A DNA stretch of 64,000 nucleotides from Rhodospirillales bacterium (GTDB lineage: Bacteria > Pseudomonadota > Alphaproteobacteria > Rhodospirillales > Magnetospirillaceae). Under the pieces are notes generated by a model. That model saw only the letters and a list, made by a program, of their open reading frames with translations. It had not been told where the DNA came from and searched no databases. Below are positions 10,365-22,890 of this stretch, piece by piece. The first letter of the stretch is position 1. Every line of letters starts with the position of its first letter. Location of the stretch: contig JACFNC010000004.1 of assembly GCA_019455065.1 (NCBI GenBank), positions 186,001 to 250,000 of the forward strand, read 5' to 3'. The position numbers and the translations under genes are program-made.

Positions 10365-11774
10365 TCAGATATGCAAGGCCCGGCCGTCGACGGCCAGCGC
10401 CGCCTCCTTGATGGCCTCGCCGAGCTGGGGGTGGGCGTGGCTGGAGCGCGCGACGTCCTCGGCCGAGGCGCCGAACTCCATGGCAACGACGATCTCCTGG
10501 ATCAGGTCGCCGGCCTGCGGACCGATGATGTGGGCGCCCAGGATGCGGTCGGTCCTGGCGTCGGCAAGGATCTTCACGAAGCCGTCGGCGTCGGCGTTGG
10601 CGCGCGCCCTCGAGTTGGCGCTGAACGGGAACTTTCCCACCTTGTAGGCGACGCCGTCCTGCTTCAGTTGCTCCTCGGTGCGGCCGACCGCGGCGATCTC
10701 GGGCCAGGTGTAGACGACGCTGGGAATGGCCTCGTAATTCACGTGGCCGGCCTGGCCGGCGATGATCTCGGCCACCGCCACGCCCTCTTCCTCGGCCTTG
10801 TGGGCCAGCATCGCGCCGCCGACCACGTCGCCGATCGCCCAGATGCCCGGAACGTTGGTGCGAAAGTGCCCGTCGATCCTGACGAAGCCGCGGTTGGTGA
10901 TCTCCACCCCGGCCTCGCCGAGGCCAAGTCCCTCGGTGAAGGGGCGGCGGCCGATGGCCACCAGGACGACGTCCGCGGCCACCTCTTCGGTGGCGCCCCC
11001 GTCCACAGGCTCGATCGTCAACTTGACGCCGCTCTTGGCGCGCTTGGCCGCGGTCACCTTCGAGGACAGCCGGAAGGTCATGCCCTGGCGGCCGAGGATG
11101 CGCTGCGCCTGCTTGGAGATTTCGCCGTCGAAGGGGGGAAGGACGCGGTCCATGAACTCGACGACGGTGACCTCGGCGCCCAGGCGCCGCCATACCGAGC
11201 CCAGTTCGAGCCCGATGACCCCGGCGCCGATGACGACCATCGACTTCGGCACCTTGGGCAGGGCCAAGGCGCCGGTGGAGGAGACGATGCGGTCCTCGTC
11301 GATCTCCACGCCCGGCAGGGGCGTCACGTCCGAACCGGTGGCCAGTATGATGTTCCCGGCCTTGATCACGGTCTCGCCGCCCCCGTTCTGCGCCACGCCG
11401 ATCCGGCCGTCGCCGAGCAGGCGGCCGGCCCCGACCACATAGGTCACCTTGTTCTTCTTGAACAGGAACTCGATGCCCTTGGTGTTCTCGCCGACCACCT
11501 TGTCCTTGCGCGTCATCATCGTGGCGAGATCGAGTCCCACCCCGTCGACCTTGATGCCGTGCGCGGCCATGCCGTGGCGCGCGTGTTCGAAGTGGTGGGT
11601 GGACTGCAACAGCGCCTTCGACGGAATGCAGCCGACGTTCAGGCATGTTCCGCCCAGCGTGCCGCGCTTTTCGACGCAAGCGGTCTTGAGGCCAAGCTGC
11701 GCGGCCCGGATGGCGGCGACGTATCCGCCGGGTCCACCGCCGATGACGACGACATCGAATTCCTGCTCGGCCAT
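10365..11774 (-). CDS. lpd: Dihydrolipoyl dehydrogenase (E3)
   Basis: A 469-residue flavoprotein disulfide reductase. It shows the FAD dinucleotide fold at the N-terminus ([14 protein letters not shown]), the redox-active disulfide in [13 protein letters not shown], a second NAD-binding Rossmann motif ([12 protein letters not shown]), and the C-terminal His-Glu dyad ([13 protein letters not shown]). It reoxidises dihydrolipoamide on the E2 subunit of 2-oxoglutarate dehydrogenase and probably on other lipoyl complexes. It is the last gene of the mdh-suc cluster, separated from sucB by a 217-bp gap that carries a palindromic repeat. Internal transcription start or processing in that gap is possible. 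Confidence 0.97.
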   Translation of the reverse strand: MAEQEFDVVVIGGGPGGYVAAIRAAQLGLKTACVEKRGTLGGTCLNVGCIPSKALLQSTHHFEHARHGMAAHGIKVDGVGLDLATMMTRKDKVVGENTKGIEFLFKKNKVTYVVGAGRLLGDGRIGVAQNGGGETVIKAGNIILATGSDVTPLPGVEIDEDRIVSSTGALALPKVPKSMVVIGAGVIGLELGSVWRRLGAEVTVVEFMDRVLPPFDGEISKQAQRILGRQGMTFRLSSKVTAAKRAKSGVKLTIEPVDGGATEEVAADVVLVAIGRRPFTEGLGLGEAGVEITNRGFVRIDGHFRTNVPGIWAIGDVVGGAMLAHKAEEEGVAVAEIIAGQAGHVNYEAIPSVVYTWPEIAAVGRTEEQLKQDGVAYKVGKFPFSANSRARANADADGFVKILADARTDRILGAHIIGPQAGDLIQEIVVAMEFGASAEDVARSSHAHPQLGEAIKEAALAVDGRALHI

Positions 11775-11801
11775 TCTTCAGGTCTCCCGGCGTATTGAAC
11801 T

Positions 11802-11980
11802 AACCACAGAGACACCGAGACACAGAGGAAACACCGAGAAACCGTAGGCCATCATGCCCGCGAAAGCGGGCATCCGATCCGTACTTCGGCGAAGGCACCT
11901 GCGAAATGGACTCCCGCCTTCGCGGGAGTGACGAGAAGAATAGCTCTGTGCCTTCTCTGTGTCTCTGTGCCTCTGTGGTT
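11802..11980. repeat. Nested palindromic repeat (MITE/REP-like) between sucB and lpd
   Basis: The ends are an imperfect 26-bp inverted repeat: AACCACAGAGACACCGAGAC at 11802 is matched by the reverse complement of the segment ending CTCTGTGGTT at 11980. Inside are two further palindromes, GCCCGCGAAAGCGGGC (about 11857-11872) and CTCCCGCCTTCGCGGGAG (about 11911-11928). No ORF of interest is contained. The composition matches dispersed palindromic units known from many environmental Proteobacteria. As RNA it would fold strongly between two genes of one operon. Confidence 0.75.
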
Positions 11981-11991
11981 GATCAGTAGTC

Positions 11992-13233
11992 TCACATCTC
12001 CAGCAGAATCCGCTGGGGATCCTCGATGCACTCCTTTACCCGCACCAGGAACGACACCGCCTCGCGGCCGTCGATGATGCGGTGGTCGTAGGACAGGGCC
12101 AGATACATCATCGGCCGCGCCTCGATACGGCCGCCCTCGACCACCACGGGCCGCTGCTCGATCTTGTGCATGCCCAGGATGCCGGACTGCGGCGGGTTGA
12201 GGATGGGCGTGCTGAGCAGCGAGCCGTAGACGCCGCCGTTGGAGATCGTGAAGGTGCCGCCCGTCAGTTCCTCCATCGACAGCTTGCCGTCGCGCGCCTT
12301 GCGGCCGAGGTCGTTGATGGCTTTCTCGATTTCTGCGAAGGACATCCGGTCGGCGTCGCGCACCACCGGCACCACCAGCCCCTGCGGGGTGCCGACGGCC
12401 ACGCCGATGTCGTAGTAGTTCTTGTAGACCAGGTCGTCGCCGTCGACCTCGCCATTGACCGCCGGCCATTCCTTGAGGGCGGTCACGCAGGCCTTCACGA
12501 AGAACGACATGAAGCCGAGCTTCACGCCGTGCCTCTTCTCGAACTGGTCCTTGTACTGGCCGCGCACGGACATGAGCGCGCTCATGTCCACCTCGTTGAA
12601 GGTGGTCAGCATGGCGGCGGTGTTCTGCGCCTCTTTCAGGCGTTCGGCGATGCGCTTGCGCAGCCGGGTCATGCGCACCCGTTCCTCGCGCGGATGCTCG
12701 GGACGCGGGGCGCGCGCGGCAGGGGCGGGGGCCGGTTGCGCGGGGGCGGCGGGGCGTGCCGGGGCGGTTTCCGAAGGCGCCGGCTTCCTTTCCAGATGCT
12801 CGATCACGTCGCCCTTGGTGATGCGGCCGCCCTTGCCGGTGCCTTGGATCGCCGCCGTGTCCAGAGCCTTCTCCTCGACCATCTTGCGGACCGCGGGGGA
12901 AAGCGGTTGCTCGGCCGCAGGAGCGGGCTCGGCCTTCGCGGCTGCCGCGGGGGCCGCCTGTGCGGGGGCCTTATCCGCCTTCTTGGGCGCCGCGGCGCCG
13001 TCGCCGATCGCTCCCAGCACCGCGCCCACCTCCACCGTGGCGCCGACGTCCACCTTGATCTCGGAGAGCACCCCGGCGCTGGGGGCGTTGACCTCGACGG
13101 TGACCTTGTCGGTTTCCAGTTCGACCAGCGGCTCGTCGGGGGCGACGGCATCGCCGACCGACTTGAACCATTTGGCGACTGTCGCTTCGGTCACGGACTC
13201 GCCCAGCGCGGGCACGGTGATCTGGGTGGCCAT
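11992..13233 (-). CDS. sucB: 2-oxoglutarate dehydrogenase E2, dihydrolipoyl succinyltransferase
   Basis: A 413-residue E2 with three recognisable parts. The lipoyl domain carries the lipoylated Lys in ETDKVTVEV at about residues 40-48. An Ala/Pro-rich linker and the E3-binding domain follow (LSPAVRKMV to [15 protein letters not shown]). The catalytic domain ends with the active-site [13 protein letters not shown] motif (His and Asp-Gly). It transfers succinyl groups to CoA in the TCA cycle. It lies 15 bp downstream of sucA, and a GGACGAGGAAG ribosome binding site precedes the ATG. Confidence 0.97.
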   Translation of the reverse strand: MATQITVPALGESVTEATVAKWFKSVGDAVAPDEPLVELETDKVTVEVNAPSAGVLSEIKVDVGATVEVGAVLGAIGDGAAAPKKADKAPAQAAPAAAAKAEPAPAAEQPLSPAVRKMVEEKALDTAAIQGTGKGGRITKGDVIEHLERKPAPSETAPARPAAPAQPAPAPAARAPRPEHPREERVRMTRLRKRIAERLKEAQNTAAMLTTFNEVDMSALMSVRGQYKDQFEKRHGVKLGFMSFFVKACVTALKEWPAVNGEVDGDDLVYKNYYDIGVAVGTPQGLVVPVVRDADRMSFAEIEKAINDLGRKARDGKLSMEELTGGTFTISNGGVYGSLLSTPILNPPQSGILGMHKIEQRPVVVEGGRIEARPMMYLALSYDHRIIDGREAVSFLVRVKECIEDPQRILLEM

Positions 13234-13248
13234 TTCTTCCTCGTCCTT

Positions 13249-16194
13249 CTACAGGCCCATCGGCGTCACGCGGCGGAACGGCTGCGGCAGCTCTTCAAGC
13301 GGGTGGGTGAGGGCCTGCTCGACCAGCAGCGCCTGCTCGGCCAGATGCTTCTTGAGCAGCCCCGTGGCGGGCGAAGCCGCCGAAGGTCGGCCCGCGAAGC
13401 AGACTTGCCGCTGCCTGCTGCCCAGCTCCTCCAGGATGTAGCCGAGTCGTCGATCGACGAACATCCACGCTCCCATGTTGGCCGGTTCTTCCTGGCACCA
13501 CACTACCTCGGCATTCGCATAGCGGCCAAGTTGCTTGAGCAGGGTTTCCTTCGGCCACGGGTAGAGCTGTTCGATGCGGATGATCGCCACGTCCTGGATG
13601 CCGCGGTCGTTCCTGTCCTGGACGAGGTCGTAATAGACCTTGCCGCTGCACAGGACGACCCGCCGCACGCGCTCGTCAGGCACGAGTTCGTGGGGTTCCG
13701 GCAGGACGCGGCGGAACCGGGTGCCGGGGCCGAACTCGTCGAGCGGCGAGACCGCGAGCTTGTGGCGCAGCAGCGACTTGGGGCTCATCACCACCAGCGG
13801 CTTGCGGAAGTTTCGCCGCATCTGCCGTCTCAGGGCGTGGAAGTAGTTGGCGGGCGTGGTGAAGTCGCAGACCTGCCAGTTGTCCTCGGCGCAGAGCTGC
13901 AGATAGCGTTCCCAGCGCGCCGAGCTGTGTTCCGGTCCTTGTCCTTCGTATCCGTGCGGAAGCAGCATCACCAGCCCCGACATGCGCAGCCACTTGCTTT
14001 CGGCCGAGGAGACGAACTGGTCGATGATCACCTGGGCGCCGTTGGCGAAGTCGCCGAACTGCGCTTCCCACAGCACCAAGGCGTGCGGCTCGGCCAGAGA
14101 GTAGCCGTATTCGAAGCCCAGCACCCCCGCCTCGGACAGCGGGCTGTCGATCACCTCGAAATGGGCCTGGTCGGGCCGGATGTGGTTGAGGGGCACATAG
14201 CGCCGTTCCGTGTCCTGGTCGACGAGCACGGAATGGCGATGCGAGAAGGTGCCGCGCCCGACGTCCTGGCCGGACAGACGCACCGGCGTGCCCTCGACCA
14301 GCAGGGTGCCGAAGGCCAGCGCCTCGGCCGTGCCCCAGTCGATGCCTTGGCCGGAGCGCATCATCTCCAGCTTGGCTTGAAGCTGCCGCAGAATCTTCCG
14401 GTTGGCGTTGAAACCTTCGGGTGTCTTGGCGAGAGCGTAGCCGACCTCCTGCAGCGTCTCGACCGCCACGTCGGTGCGCTCCTCGCGTTGCTCCTCTTCG
14501 CCACGGGCCTGCGACAACCCGCTCCATTTGCCTTCGAGCCAGTCCGCCTTGTTGACCTTGTAGCTGGTCGCGCTTTCGTACTCGTCCTCCAGCTTCTTGT
14601 GGAAGTCCGCGACCAGCGCGTTCGCCTCGTCCTCTGAAATAACCTCTTGGTCGATCAGCTTTCGGGCGTAGACCTGCCGGGTCGTGGGATGCTGCGCGAT
14701 CTTGCGATACATCAGCGGCTGGGTGAACGCCGGCTCGTCGCTCTCGTTGTGACCATGCCGGCGATAGCAGACCATGTCGATGACCACGTCGCTCTCGAAG
14801 GTCTGGCGGAACTCGGTCGCGATGCGCGCCACATGCACCACCGCTTCGGCGTCGTCGCCGTTGACGTGGAAGATCGGCGCCTGCACGCCCTTGGCGACGT
14901 CCGTGCAATAGGGGCCCGAGCGCGAATACTGCGGCAGGGTGGTGAAACCGATCTGGTTGTTGATGATGAAGTGGATGGTGCCGCCGGTGGTGTAGCCCAC
15001 CAGCTGCGACATATCGAGGCATTCGGCCACCAGCCCCTGCCCGGCAAAGGCGGCGTCGCCGTGAAGCAGGATGCCAATGACCTGGCTGCGCCCGGTGTCG
15101 CCGCGCTGAATCTGCTTGGCACGCACCTTGCCCAGCACGACCGGGTCCACCGCCTCGAGGTGCGAGGGGTTGGCGGTCAGCGACAGGTGCACCGGGTTGC
15201 CGTCGAAATCGAGATCGGCCGACGTTCCCAGGTGGTATTTCACGTCGCCCGAGCCTTGCACGTCCGAGGGATAGGCGGTGGAGCCCTGGAATTCCGAGAA
15301 CATCGCCGCGAACGGCTTCTTCATGAAATTGGCCAGAACGTTCAGCCGGCCGCGATGGGCCATGCCGATCACCACCTCCTTGATGCCGAGCTGGCCGCCC
15401 CGTTTGACGATCTGCTCGAGGGCGGGGATCATCGATTCGCCACCCTCGAGGCCGAACCGCTTGGTGCCGGTATACTTGAGCTGCAGGAAGCGCTCGAAAC
15501 CCTCGCCCTCGGTCAGGCGTTCGAGGATCGCCTGCTTGCCACGTTTGGTGAAATCGGTCCGGTTCTGCACTGTTTCGATGCGTTTCTGGATCCACGCCTT
15601 CTGGTCCGGATCCTGAATGTGCATGAACTCGACGCCGATGGTTCCGCAGTAGGTCGCCTTGAGGATGCCGATGATCTCACGCAGCGTGGCCGTCTCGCGG
15701 CCCAGAACGTGGTCGATGAAAATCTCGCGATCGAGGTCGGCCTCGGTGAAGCCGTAGCTGCGGTAGTCCAGCTCGGGATGCGGCTTGCGCGGCGCCAGCG
15801 ACAGCGGATCGAGGTCGGCCTCTAGATGCCCACGCACGCGAAAGGCGCGGATCAGCATGAGGGCGCGCACCGAGTCGAGGGTCGCCTGCCTGACCTCGCG
15901 CAGCCCGATCGCTTCGCTGGGCTGCGCGGCCGGCTTCAGCGGCACCGGCGCGGGGGTCGGCGCCGCCGCTGCGTGGCCGTCGACTATGACGGTCGAGTCG
16001 CGCGGCGCCCAGCTGGCGCCCCGAAGTTCTCCGAGAATGCCGCGGGATTCGTCGCCGAGGTCCTCAAAGAACGAAACCCAGCTCGGGTCAACCGATGCCG
16101 GGTCTTGGAGAAAGCGCGTGTAGAGTTCGGCAATGAAGGTGACGTTGGGGCCGAAGAGAAACGACGAGCTTTCGAGTTCGCGTGGTGATGCCAT
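13249..16194 (-). CDS. sucA: 2-oxoglutarate dehydrogenase E1
   Basis: A 981-residue thiamine-diphosphate-dependent E1, a normal length for the OdhA/SucA family. The N-terminal extension (SSSFLFGPNVTFIAELY) is typical of alphaproteobacterial E1. The ThDP-binding region is seen as LHGDAAFAGQG followed by IINNQIGFTT, and the transketolase-like C-terminal half includes LPHGYEGQGPEHSSAR. It decarboxylates 2-oxoglutarate and succinylates the E2 lipoyl arm. It is separated from sucD by 120 bp containing a strong hairpin, so its expression may be partly independent of sucCD. Confidence 0.98.
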   Translation of the reverse strand: MASPRELESSSFLFGPNVTFIAELYTRFLQDPASVDPSWVSFFEDLGDESRGILGELRGASWAPRDSTVIVDGHAAAAPTPAPVPLKPAAQPSEAIGLREVRQATLDSVRALMLIRAFRVRGHLEADLDPLSLAPRKPHPELDYRSYGFTEADLDREIFIDHVLGRETATLREIIGILKATYCGTIGVEFMHIQDPDQKAWIQKRIETVQNRTDFTKRGKQAILERLTEGEGFERFLQLKYTGTKRFGLEGGESMIPALEQIVKRGGQLGIKEVVIGMAHRGRLNVLANFMKKPFAAMFSEFQGSTAYPSDVQGSGDVKYHLGTSADLDFDGNPVHLSLTANPSHLEAVDPVVLGKVRAKQIQRGDTGRSQVIGILLHGDAAFAGQGLVAECLDMSQLVGYTTGGTIHFIINNQIGFTTLPQYSRSGPYCTDVAKGVQAPIFHVNGDDAEAVVHVARIATEFRQTFESDVVIDMVCYRRHGHNESDEPAFTQPLMYRKIAQHPTTRQVYARKLIDQEVISEDEANALVADFHKKLEDEYESATSYKVNKADWLEGKWSGLSQARGEEEQREERTDVAVETLQEVGYALAKTPEGFNANRKILRQLQAKLEMMRSGQGIDWGTAEALAFGTLLVEGTPVRLSGQDVGRGTFSHRHSVLVDQDTERRYVPLNHIRPDQAHFEVIDSPLSEAGVLGFEYGYSLAEPHALVLWEAQFGDFANGAQVIIDQFVSSAESKWLRMSGLVMLLPHGYEGQGPEHSSARWERYLQLCAEDNWQVCDFTTPANYFHALRRQMRRNFRKPLVVMSPKSLLRHKLAVSPLDEFGPGTRFRRVLPEPHELVPDERVRRVVLCSGKVYYDLVQDRNDRGIQDVAIIRIEQLYPWPKETLLKQLGRYANAEVVWCQEEPANMGAWMFVDRRLGYILEELGSRQRQVCFAGRPSAASPATGLLKKHLAEQALLVEQALTHPLEELPQPFRRVTPMGL

Positions 16195-16260
16195 GTCGGT
16201 GGCCGGCGCGGCTTCTAGGCCGCACCCCCTCGTTATTGATCCCGGGTATCATATTGTATG

Positions 16261-16294
16261 CGCCGTGCGGCAAAACCGCACGGCGTCCTTTTTT
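16261..16294 (+). terminator. Strong plus-oriented intrinsic-terminator hairpin between sucD and sucA
   Basis: A perfect 10-bp stem (CGCCGTGCGG at 16261-16270 and CCGCACGGCG at 16276-16285) with a 5-base loop is followed by TCC and six Ts at 16289-16294. The T-run lies on the plus strand, so it terminates rightward transcription best, opposite to the suc genes. On the minus strand the same stem is preceded by A residues and followed by CATACAATATG. There it may act as a weak attenuator or mRNA-stabilising hairpin between sucD and sucA. Confidence 0.6.
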
Positions 16295-16314
16295 GTTCGT
16301 TAACCGGCGCGGTT

Positions 16315-17190
<876 letters not shown>

Positions 17191-17192
17191 GA

Positions 17193-18392
<1,200 letters not shown>

Positions 18393-18406
18393 ATGGCCCG
18401 GCCTTC

Positions 18407-19624
<1,218 letters not shown>

Positions 19625-19779
19625 TTACGGTGGTTTCGCGCCCCGAACAAGCGAAGCTACTGAGCGGCCGCGGACTTAACCACCAGCCCAAGCTCGATGC
19701 GTAAGGTGTAGAGCGCGGGCGACTTCATGGCGGCGCTTCCGTGTGAACTGACGACACGGTGTGTGATTTCCCACATGCG

Positions 19780-19813
19780 GGCGGCCGCCCGAAGATCGGC
19801 CGGCCGCCGTTTT
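19780..19813 (+). terminator. GC-rich leader hairpin followed by TTTT
   Basis: GGCGGCC (19780-19786) pairs with GGCCGCC (19802-19808) and is followed by GTTTTCC. It sits about 85 bp upstream of the receptor gene, in the sense orientation, so it could be a leader attenuator or a terminator of readthrough. The T-run is short and the assignment is tentative. Confidence 0.3.
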
Positions 19814-19897
19814 CCTATGCCCCGGCCTTCGGCACGCCTCTTGCTGACACACTCGCTTCAGCCGCTTGGCGGATTGGGAAAACTGGGGGTTTGGGTC

Positions 19898-22018
19898 ATG
19901 GTGAATCATGGTTGGCTGGCCGTTGTGCCGGCCATGGTGGTGGCTGTTGGTGTGGCAGCCGAGGAGCCCGTTCGGCTGGACGAGGTGAGCGTCACGGCCA
20001 CTCGCGAGGCGCGGCCGACCAAGGACGTGCCGCAGTCCATCTCGGTCATCGGCAAGCGGGAGATCGAGGAAGGCAAGGTCCTCAACGTCAAGGACGCGTT
20101 GGCCGGCACGCCCGGCGTCGTTGTCGACAGCCGCAACGGGGGGTACGACGCCCGGCTGATCATCCGCGGCGCCGGCCTCAAGGCCCGTTACGGGGTGCGC
20201 GAGATCATGATGCTGCGCGACGGCGTGCCCATGACGGACCCCGACAGCTTCACCCGCCTCGATTTCATCGACACCCAGGACATCGAGCAGATCGAGGTGG
20301 TCAAGGGCCCGGGCAGCATCTTCGCCACGGGATCGTCCGGCGGAACGGTGCAGATCATTTCAAAGTCGGTGTTCGACACCGACAATCGCGCCAAGATCGG
20401 CTTCGGAAACGAGGGGCAGGAGCTGTATCACGCCCGTGTCGGCGGCATGGTCGGCGAGAACCAGGCGGTCTCGGTGGCGGCCACCCGCAAGGTGCTCGAC
20501 AACGACTGGCGGCGCTGGAACAACTTCGACACCAATCAGGTCAGCCTCAAGCACGGCCTGATGATCGCCGACGGCGTGCTGGAAAGCGAAATCAGCTGGT
20601 CCGAAGCCGACCTCCAGCTCCCCGGCTCGATGAACCGGGCGCAGTTCGAGGAATTTCAGCGCACCGGCCGGCAGACCGATACCGACGACGCCTGGAAGCA
20701 TAACGGGCGCTATTCCAAGATCCTGTTCGCGAACAGCCGTTTCGAGCGCGAGTTCGGCGACTTCACCATCAAGCCGCGGGTCTACTTCACGGCCTGGGAG
20801 CACTACCACCCGGTGCCGGGGATGATCAACGTCAGCGACGACAACTACGTGTTCGGCACCGATCTCGAAGGCAATTGGCGTCACCAGCTTCTCGGCCGCC
20901 AGTCGACGCTGGTGGCGGGGCTGACGGCGCGCCAGGATCAGTCCAAGGATGCTCGCAAATATACCTACCGCGACGTCGTGCTGTCGCCCGTGACGACGAA
21001 TCCGGCGCCGCCGAACCCGGACTATTTCCAGATCACGCGCACCCTGTCCGACCAGCGCGGAGACCTCGCCGAGGTTTCCGACACCACCAACACGATCTAC
21101 GGCCTGTTCGCCCAGGAATCGGTCCATCTTACCGACCGGCTCCTGATCGACGCGGGTTTCCGGCTCGACCAGTCCAAGTTCGAAATCGACACCGACGAGA
21201 CGATCGCCTTCGTCTGGGGCTCGAACTACTACCGGACGGGCGCCGGACGGAGCAGCATCGACACGGATTTCCTGCTGTTTTCACCGAAGATCGGCCTGAC
21301 TTACTCGGTTACTCCGCAAGTCAGCGTTTATGCCTCCGCCGCCCAGGCCGGGCAGGTGCCGTCCAGCAGCGAGATCGAGAGCAACCCCGCCCTCGACGCC
21401 GCCCTGGCCACCAGCTACGAGGTCGGCCTGAAGGCGCGCTACCAGTCGCTCAGGTTCGACGCGGCCGTCTACTACGCGACGGTCGAGGATGACATCGTCG
21501 CCAGTCTCAGCAACAACCAGACCCTCTATTCCAACGCTGGCGAGACCCGCAAGCGGGGGCTGGAGATCGAGGCGGGATACCATCTCGGCGGCGGCCTGAC
21601 CGTCGGCGGCAGCTACGCGTACAGCGACTACGAGTTCACCAAATTCACCGAGGTGAAATACGGCCGCGTCTCGCAGACGGTGGATTGGTCGGGCAACAAG
21701 GTTCCCTTCATTCCCCGGCATCAGTACGCCCTGTTCGCGGAATACCGGCATCCGGTGGGCCTCCACGCCCGCGCCGAGACGCTGTCCTACGGCAGCTACT
21801 GGCTGGACAACGGCAACACCGAGAAATACGGCGGCTACGATTTCGTCACCAACCTGACGGTCGGCTACGACATCGGCGCGCACAGCCTCTCGCTGCACGT
21901 CGACAACGTGTTCGACGAACACTACGCGGGCGAGGTCAGCAAGGACATCAACGGCAACGTCTCCTACTACGCGGCCTCGCCGCGCCTGTGGATGTTGACC
22001 TACCGGTACACGTTCTGA
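19898..22018 (+). CDS. TonB-dependent outer-membrane receptor
   Basis: The product is about 706 residues from ATG 19898: a signal peptide (MVNHGWLAVVPAMVVAVGVA), a TonB-box-like DEVSVTA, a plug domain (PQSISVIGKREIEEG to GSSGGTVQIISK), and a 22-strand barrel ending in the aromatic WMLTYRYTF. A longer frame from 19727 lacks a signal peptide at its start. It transports an unknown ligand, probably a metal chelate. The next three genes follow without a gap, so the ligand is probably processed by their products. No TonB/ExbBD genes are nearby. Confidence 0.9.
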   Translation: MVNHGWLAVVPAMVVAVGVAAEEPVRLDEVSVTATREARPTKDVPQSISVIGKREIEEGKVLNVKDALAGTPGVVVDSRNGGYDARLIIRGAGLKARYGVREIMMLRDGVPMTDPDSFTRLDFIDTQDIEQIEVVKGPGSIFATGSSGGTVQIISKSVFDTDNRAKIGFGNEGQELYHARVGGMVGENQAVSVAATRKVLDNDWRRWNNFDTNQVSLKHGLMIADGVLESEISWSEADLQLPGSMNRAQFEEFQRTGRQTDTDDAWKHNGRYSKILFANSRFEREFGDFTIKPRVYFTAWEHYHPVPGMINVSDDNYVFGTDLEGNWRHQLLGRQSTLVAGLTARQDQSKDARKYTYRDVVLSPVTTNPAPPNPDYFQITRTLSDQRGDLAEVSDTTNTIYGLFAQESVHLTDRLLIDAGFRLDQSKFEIDTDETIAFVWGSNYYRTGAGRSSIDTDFLLFSPKIGLTYSVTPQVSVYASAAQAGQVPSSSEIESNPALDAALATSYEVGLKARYQSLRFDAAVYYATVEDDIVASLSNNQTLYSNAGETRKRGLEIEAGYHLGGGLTVGGSYAYSDYEFTKFTEVKYGRVSQTVDWSGNKVPFIPRHQYALFAEYRHPVGLHARAETLSYGSYWLDNGNTEKYGGYDFVTNLTVGYDIGAHSLSLHVDNVFDEHYAGEVSKDINGNVSYYAASPRLWMLTYRYTF

Positions 22019-22029
22019 GGGGGCGCGCG

Positions 22030-22890
22030 ATGCTTCGCTTGGGATTGCTGGTGGCGGCGCTGCTGTGGCCGGCGCTGCCGGCCGGCGCGCAGCAGGGGGA
22101 GCATGCTGCGCATGGCGACCATGGCGGCCACGCCGGTCATGACACCGCCCCGGCCGCCGCCGCGCCGACGGCGTGGACCTCGTTGCCGACCATCGAGCGG
22201 GCCGGCCGCGGCCGGTCGGCGATAAAGGTGAGGGTAAAGGGAACGGCGGCCGAGGGGCTGGCGATCCATCCCCCTGCGGGCGAGCCGCGTATGGTTCCGG
22301 TCAGGAACGGCGCCGCCGAGGTGGCGATGGGGAAAGACGGCAACTACCACTGGCTGGTGGCGCGCAGCGAAACCCCGGCCGAGGTCGTCGCCGCCTCGGC
22401 CACGGTCTATTTCCCGGCGCCCGGCCCGGCGCCGCTAAGGATGCTGGCCAAGCCCAAGCATGAGCTCGAGGTGGTTCCCCGGATGCTGCCGCGCGAGCAC
22501 GGCCACTATCGGGCACGCGAGGCGTGGGCCTTCGAGGTGCGGTTTCAGGGTAAGCCGCTTGCGGGCGCCACCCTGCACCTGCAAACCCGCAACGGCACCC
22601 ACCAGAGCCTGGTCACCGACGACCTCGGCACGGCCATGGTGGTGTTTCCCGACGACTATCCGCCCGGCGTCGCCGAGACGCTCGACCATCACGCCCGCCC
22701 GCCCTCGGTGGAATTCGTGCTGTGGACGCAGCATTACGATGGCGGCCGCCGGTTTGTCACGGCGTTCAACGACACCTATCGGCCGCACGCGCTCTCGGGC
22801 AAGACCGTATGGCCGGGCGCGGCGTTCATCGGTTTGGGCATGCTGGCGGCGGTGCCCCTGCTTCGGCGCCGGGCGGAGGATCGGCCATGA
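22030..22890 (+). CDS. His-rich DUF4198-like periplasmic protein with C-terminal anchor
   Basis: A 286-residue protein with a signal peptide (MLRLGLLVAALLWPALPAGA), then a His-rich mature N-terminus (GEHAAHGDHGGHAGHD) that could bind divalent metal. A beta-sandwich region with the DUF4198-like pattern FQGKPLAGATLHLQTRNG follows, and a C-terminal membrane helix (FIGLGMLAAVPLL) with a basic stop. DUF4198 proteins are often linked to Ni/Co uptake, but that is a family tendency and not proof here. Its stop overlaps the next start (ATGA), and it begins 11 bp after the receptor gene. Confidence 0.6.
   Translation: MLRLGLLVAALLWPALPAGAQQGEHAAHGDHGGHAGHDTAPAAAAPTAWTSLPTIERAGRGRSAIKVRVKGTAAEGLAIHPPAGEPRMVPVRNGAAEVAMGKDGNYHWLVARSETPAEVVAASATVYFPAPGPAPLRMLAKPKHELEVVPRMLPREHGHYRAREAWAFEVRFQGKPLAGATLHLQTRNGTHQSLVTDDLGTAMVVFPDDYPPGVAETLDHHARPPSVEFVLWTQHYDGGRRFVTAFNDTYRPHALSGKTVWPGAAFIGLGMLAAVPLLRRRAEDRP

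Noticed and set aside
12082-14637. An 851-codon open frame on the plus strand, opposite sucB and sucA
   Set aside because: It is a non-stop antisense frame caused by high-GC codon use in two certain genes; its composition is His/Gly/Arg-rich without domains.
16248-16281. A sigma-70 promoter for sucA (TACAAT/TATGAT on the minus strand)
   Set aside because: The -10-like hexamers are there, but no -35 hexamer is found at 16-18 bp.
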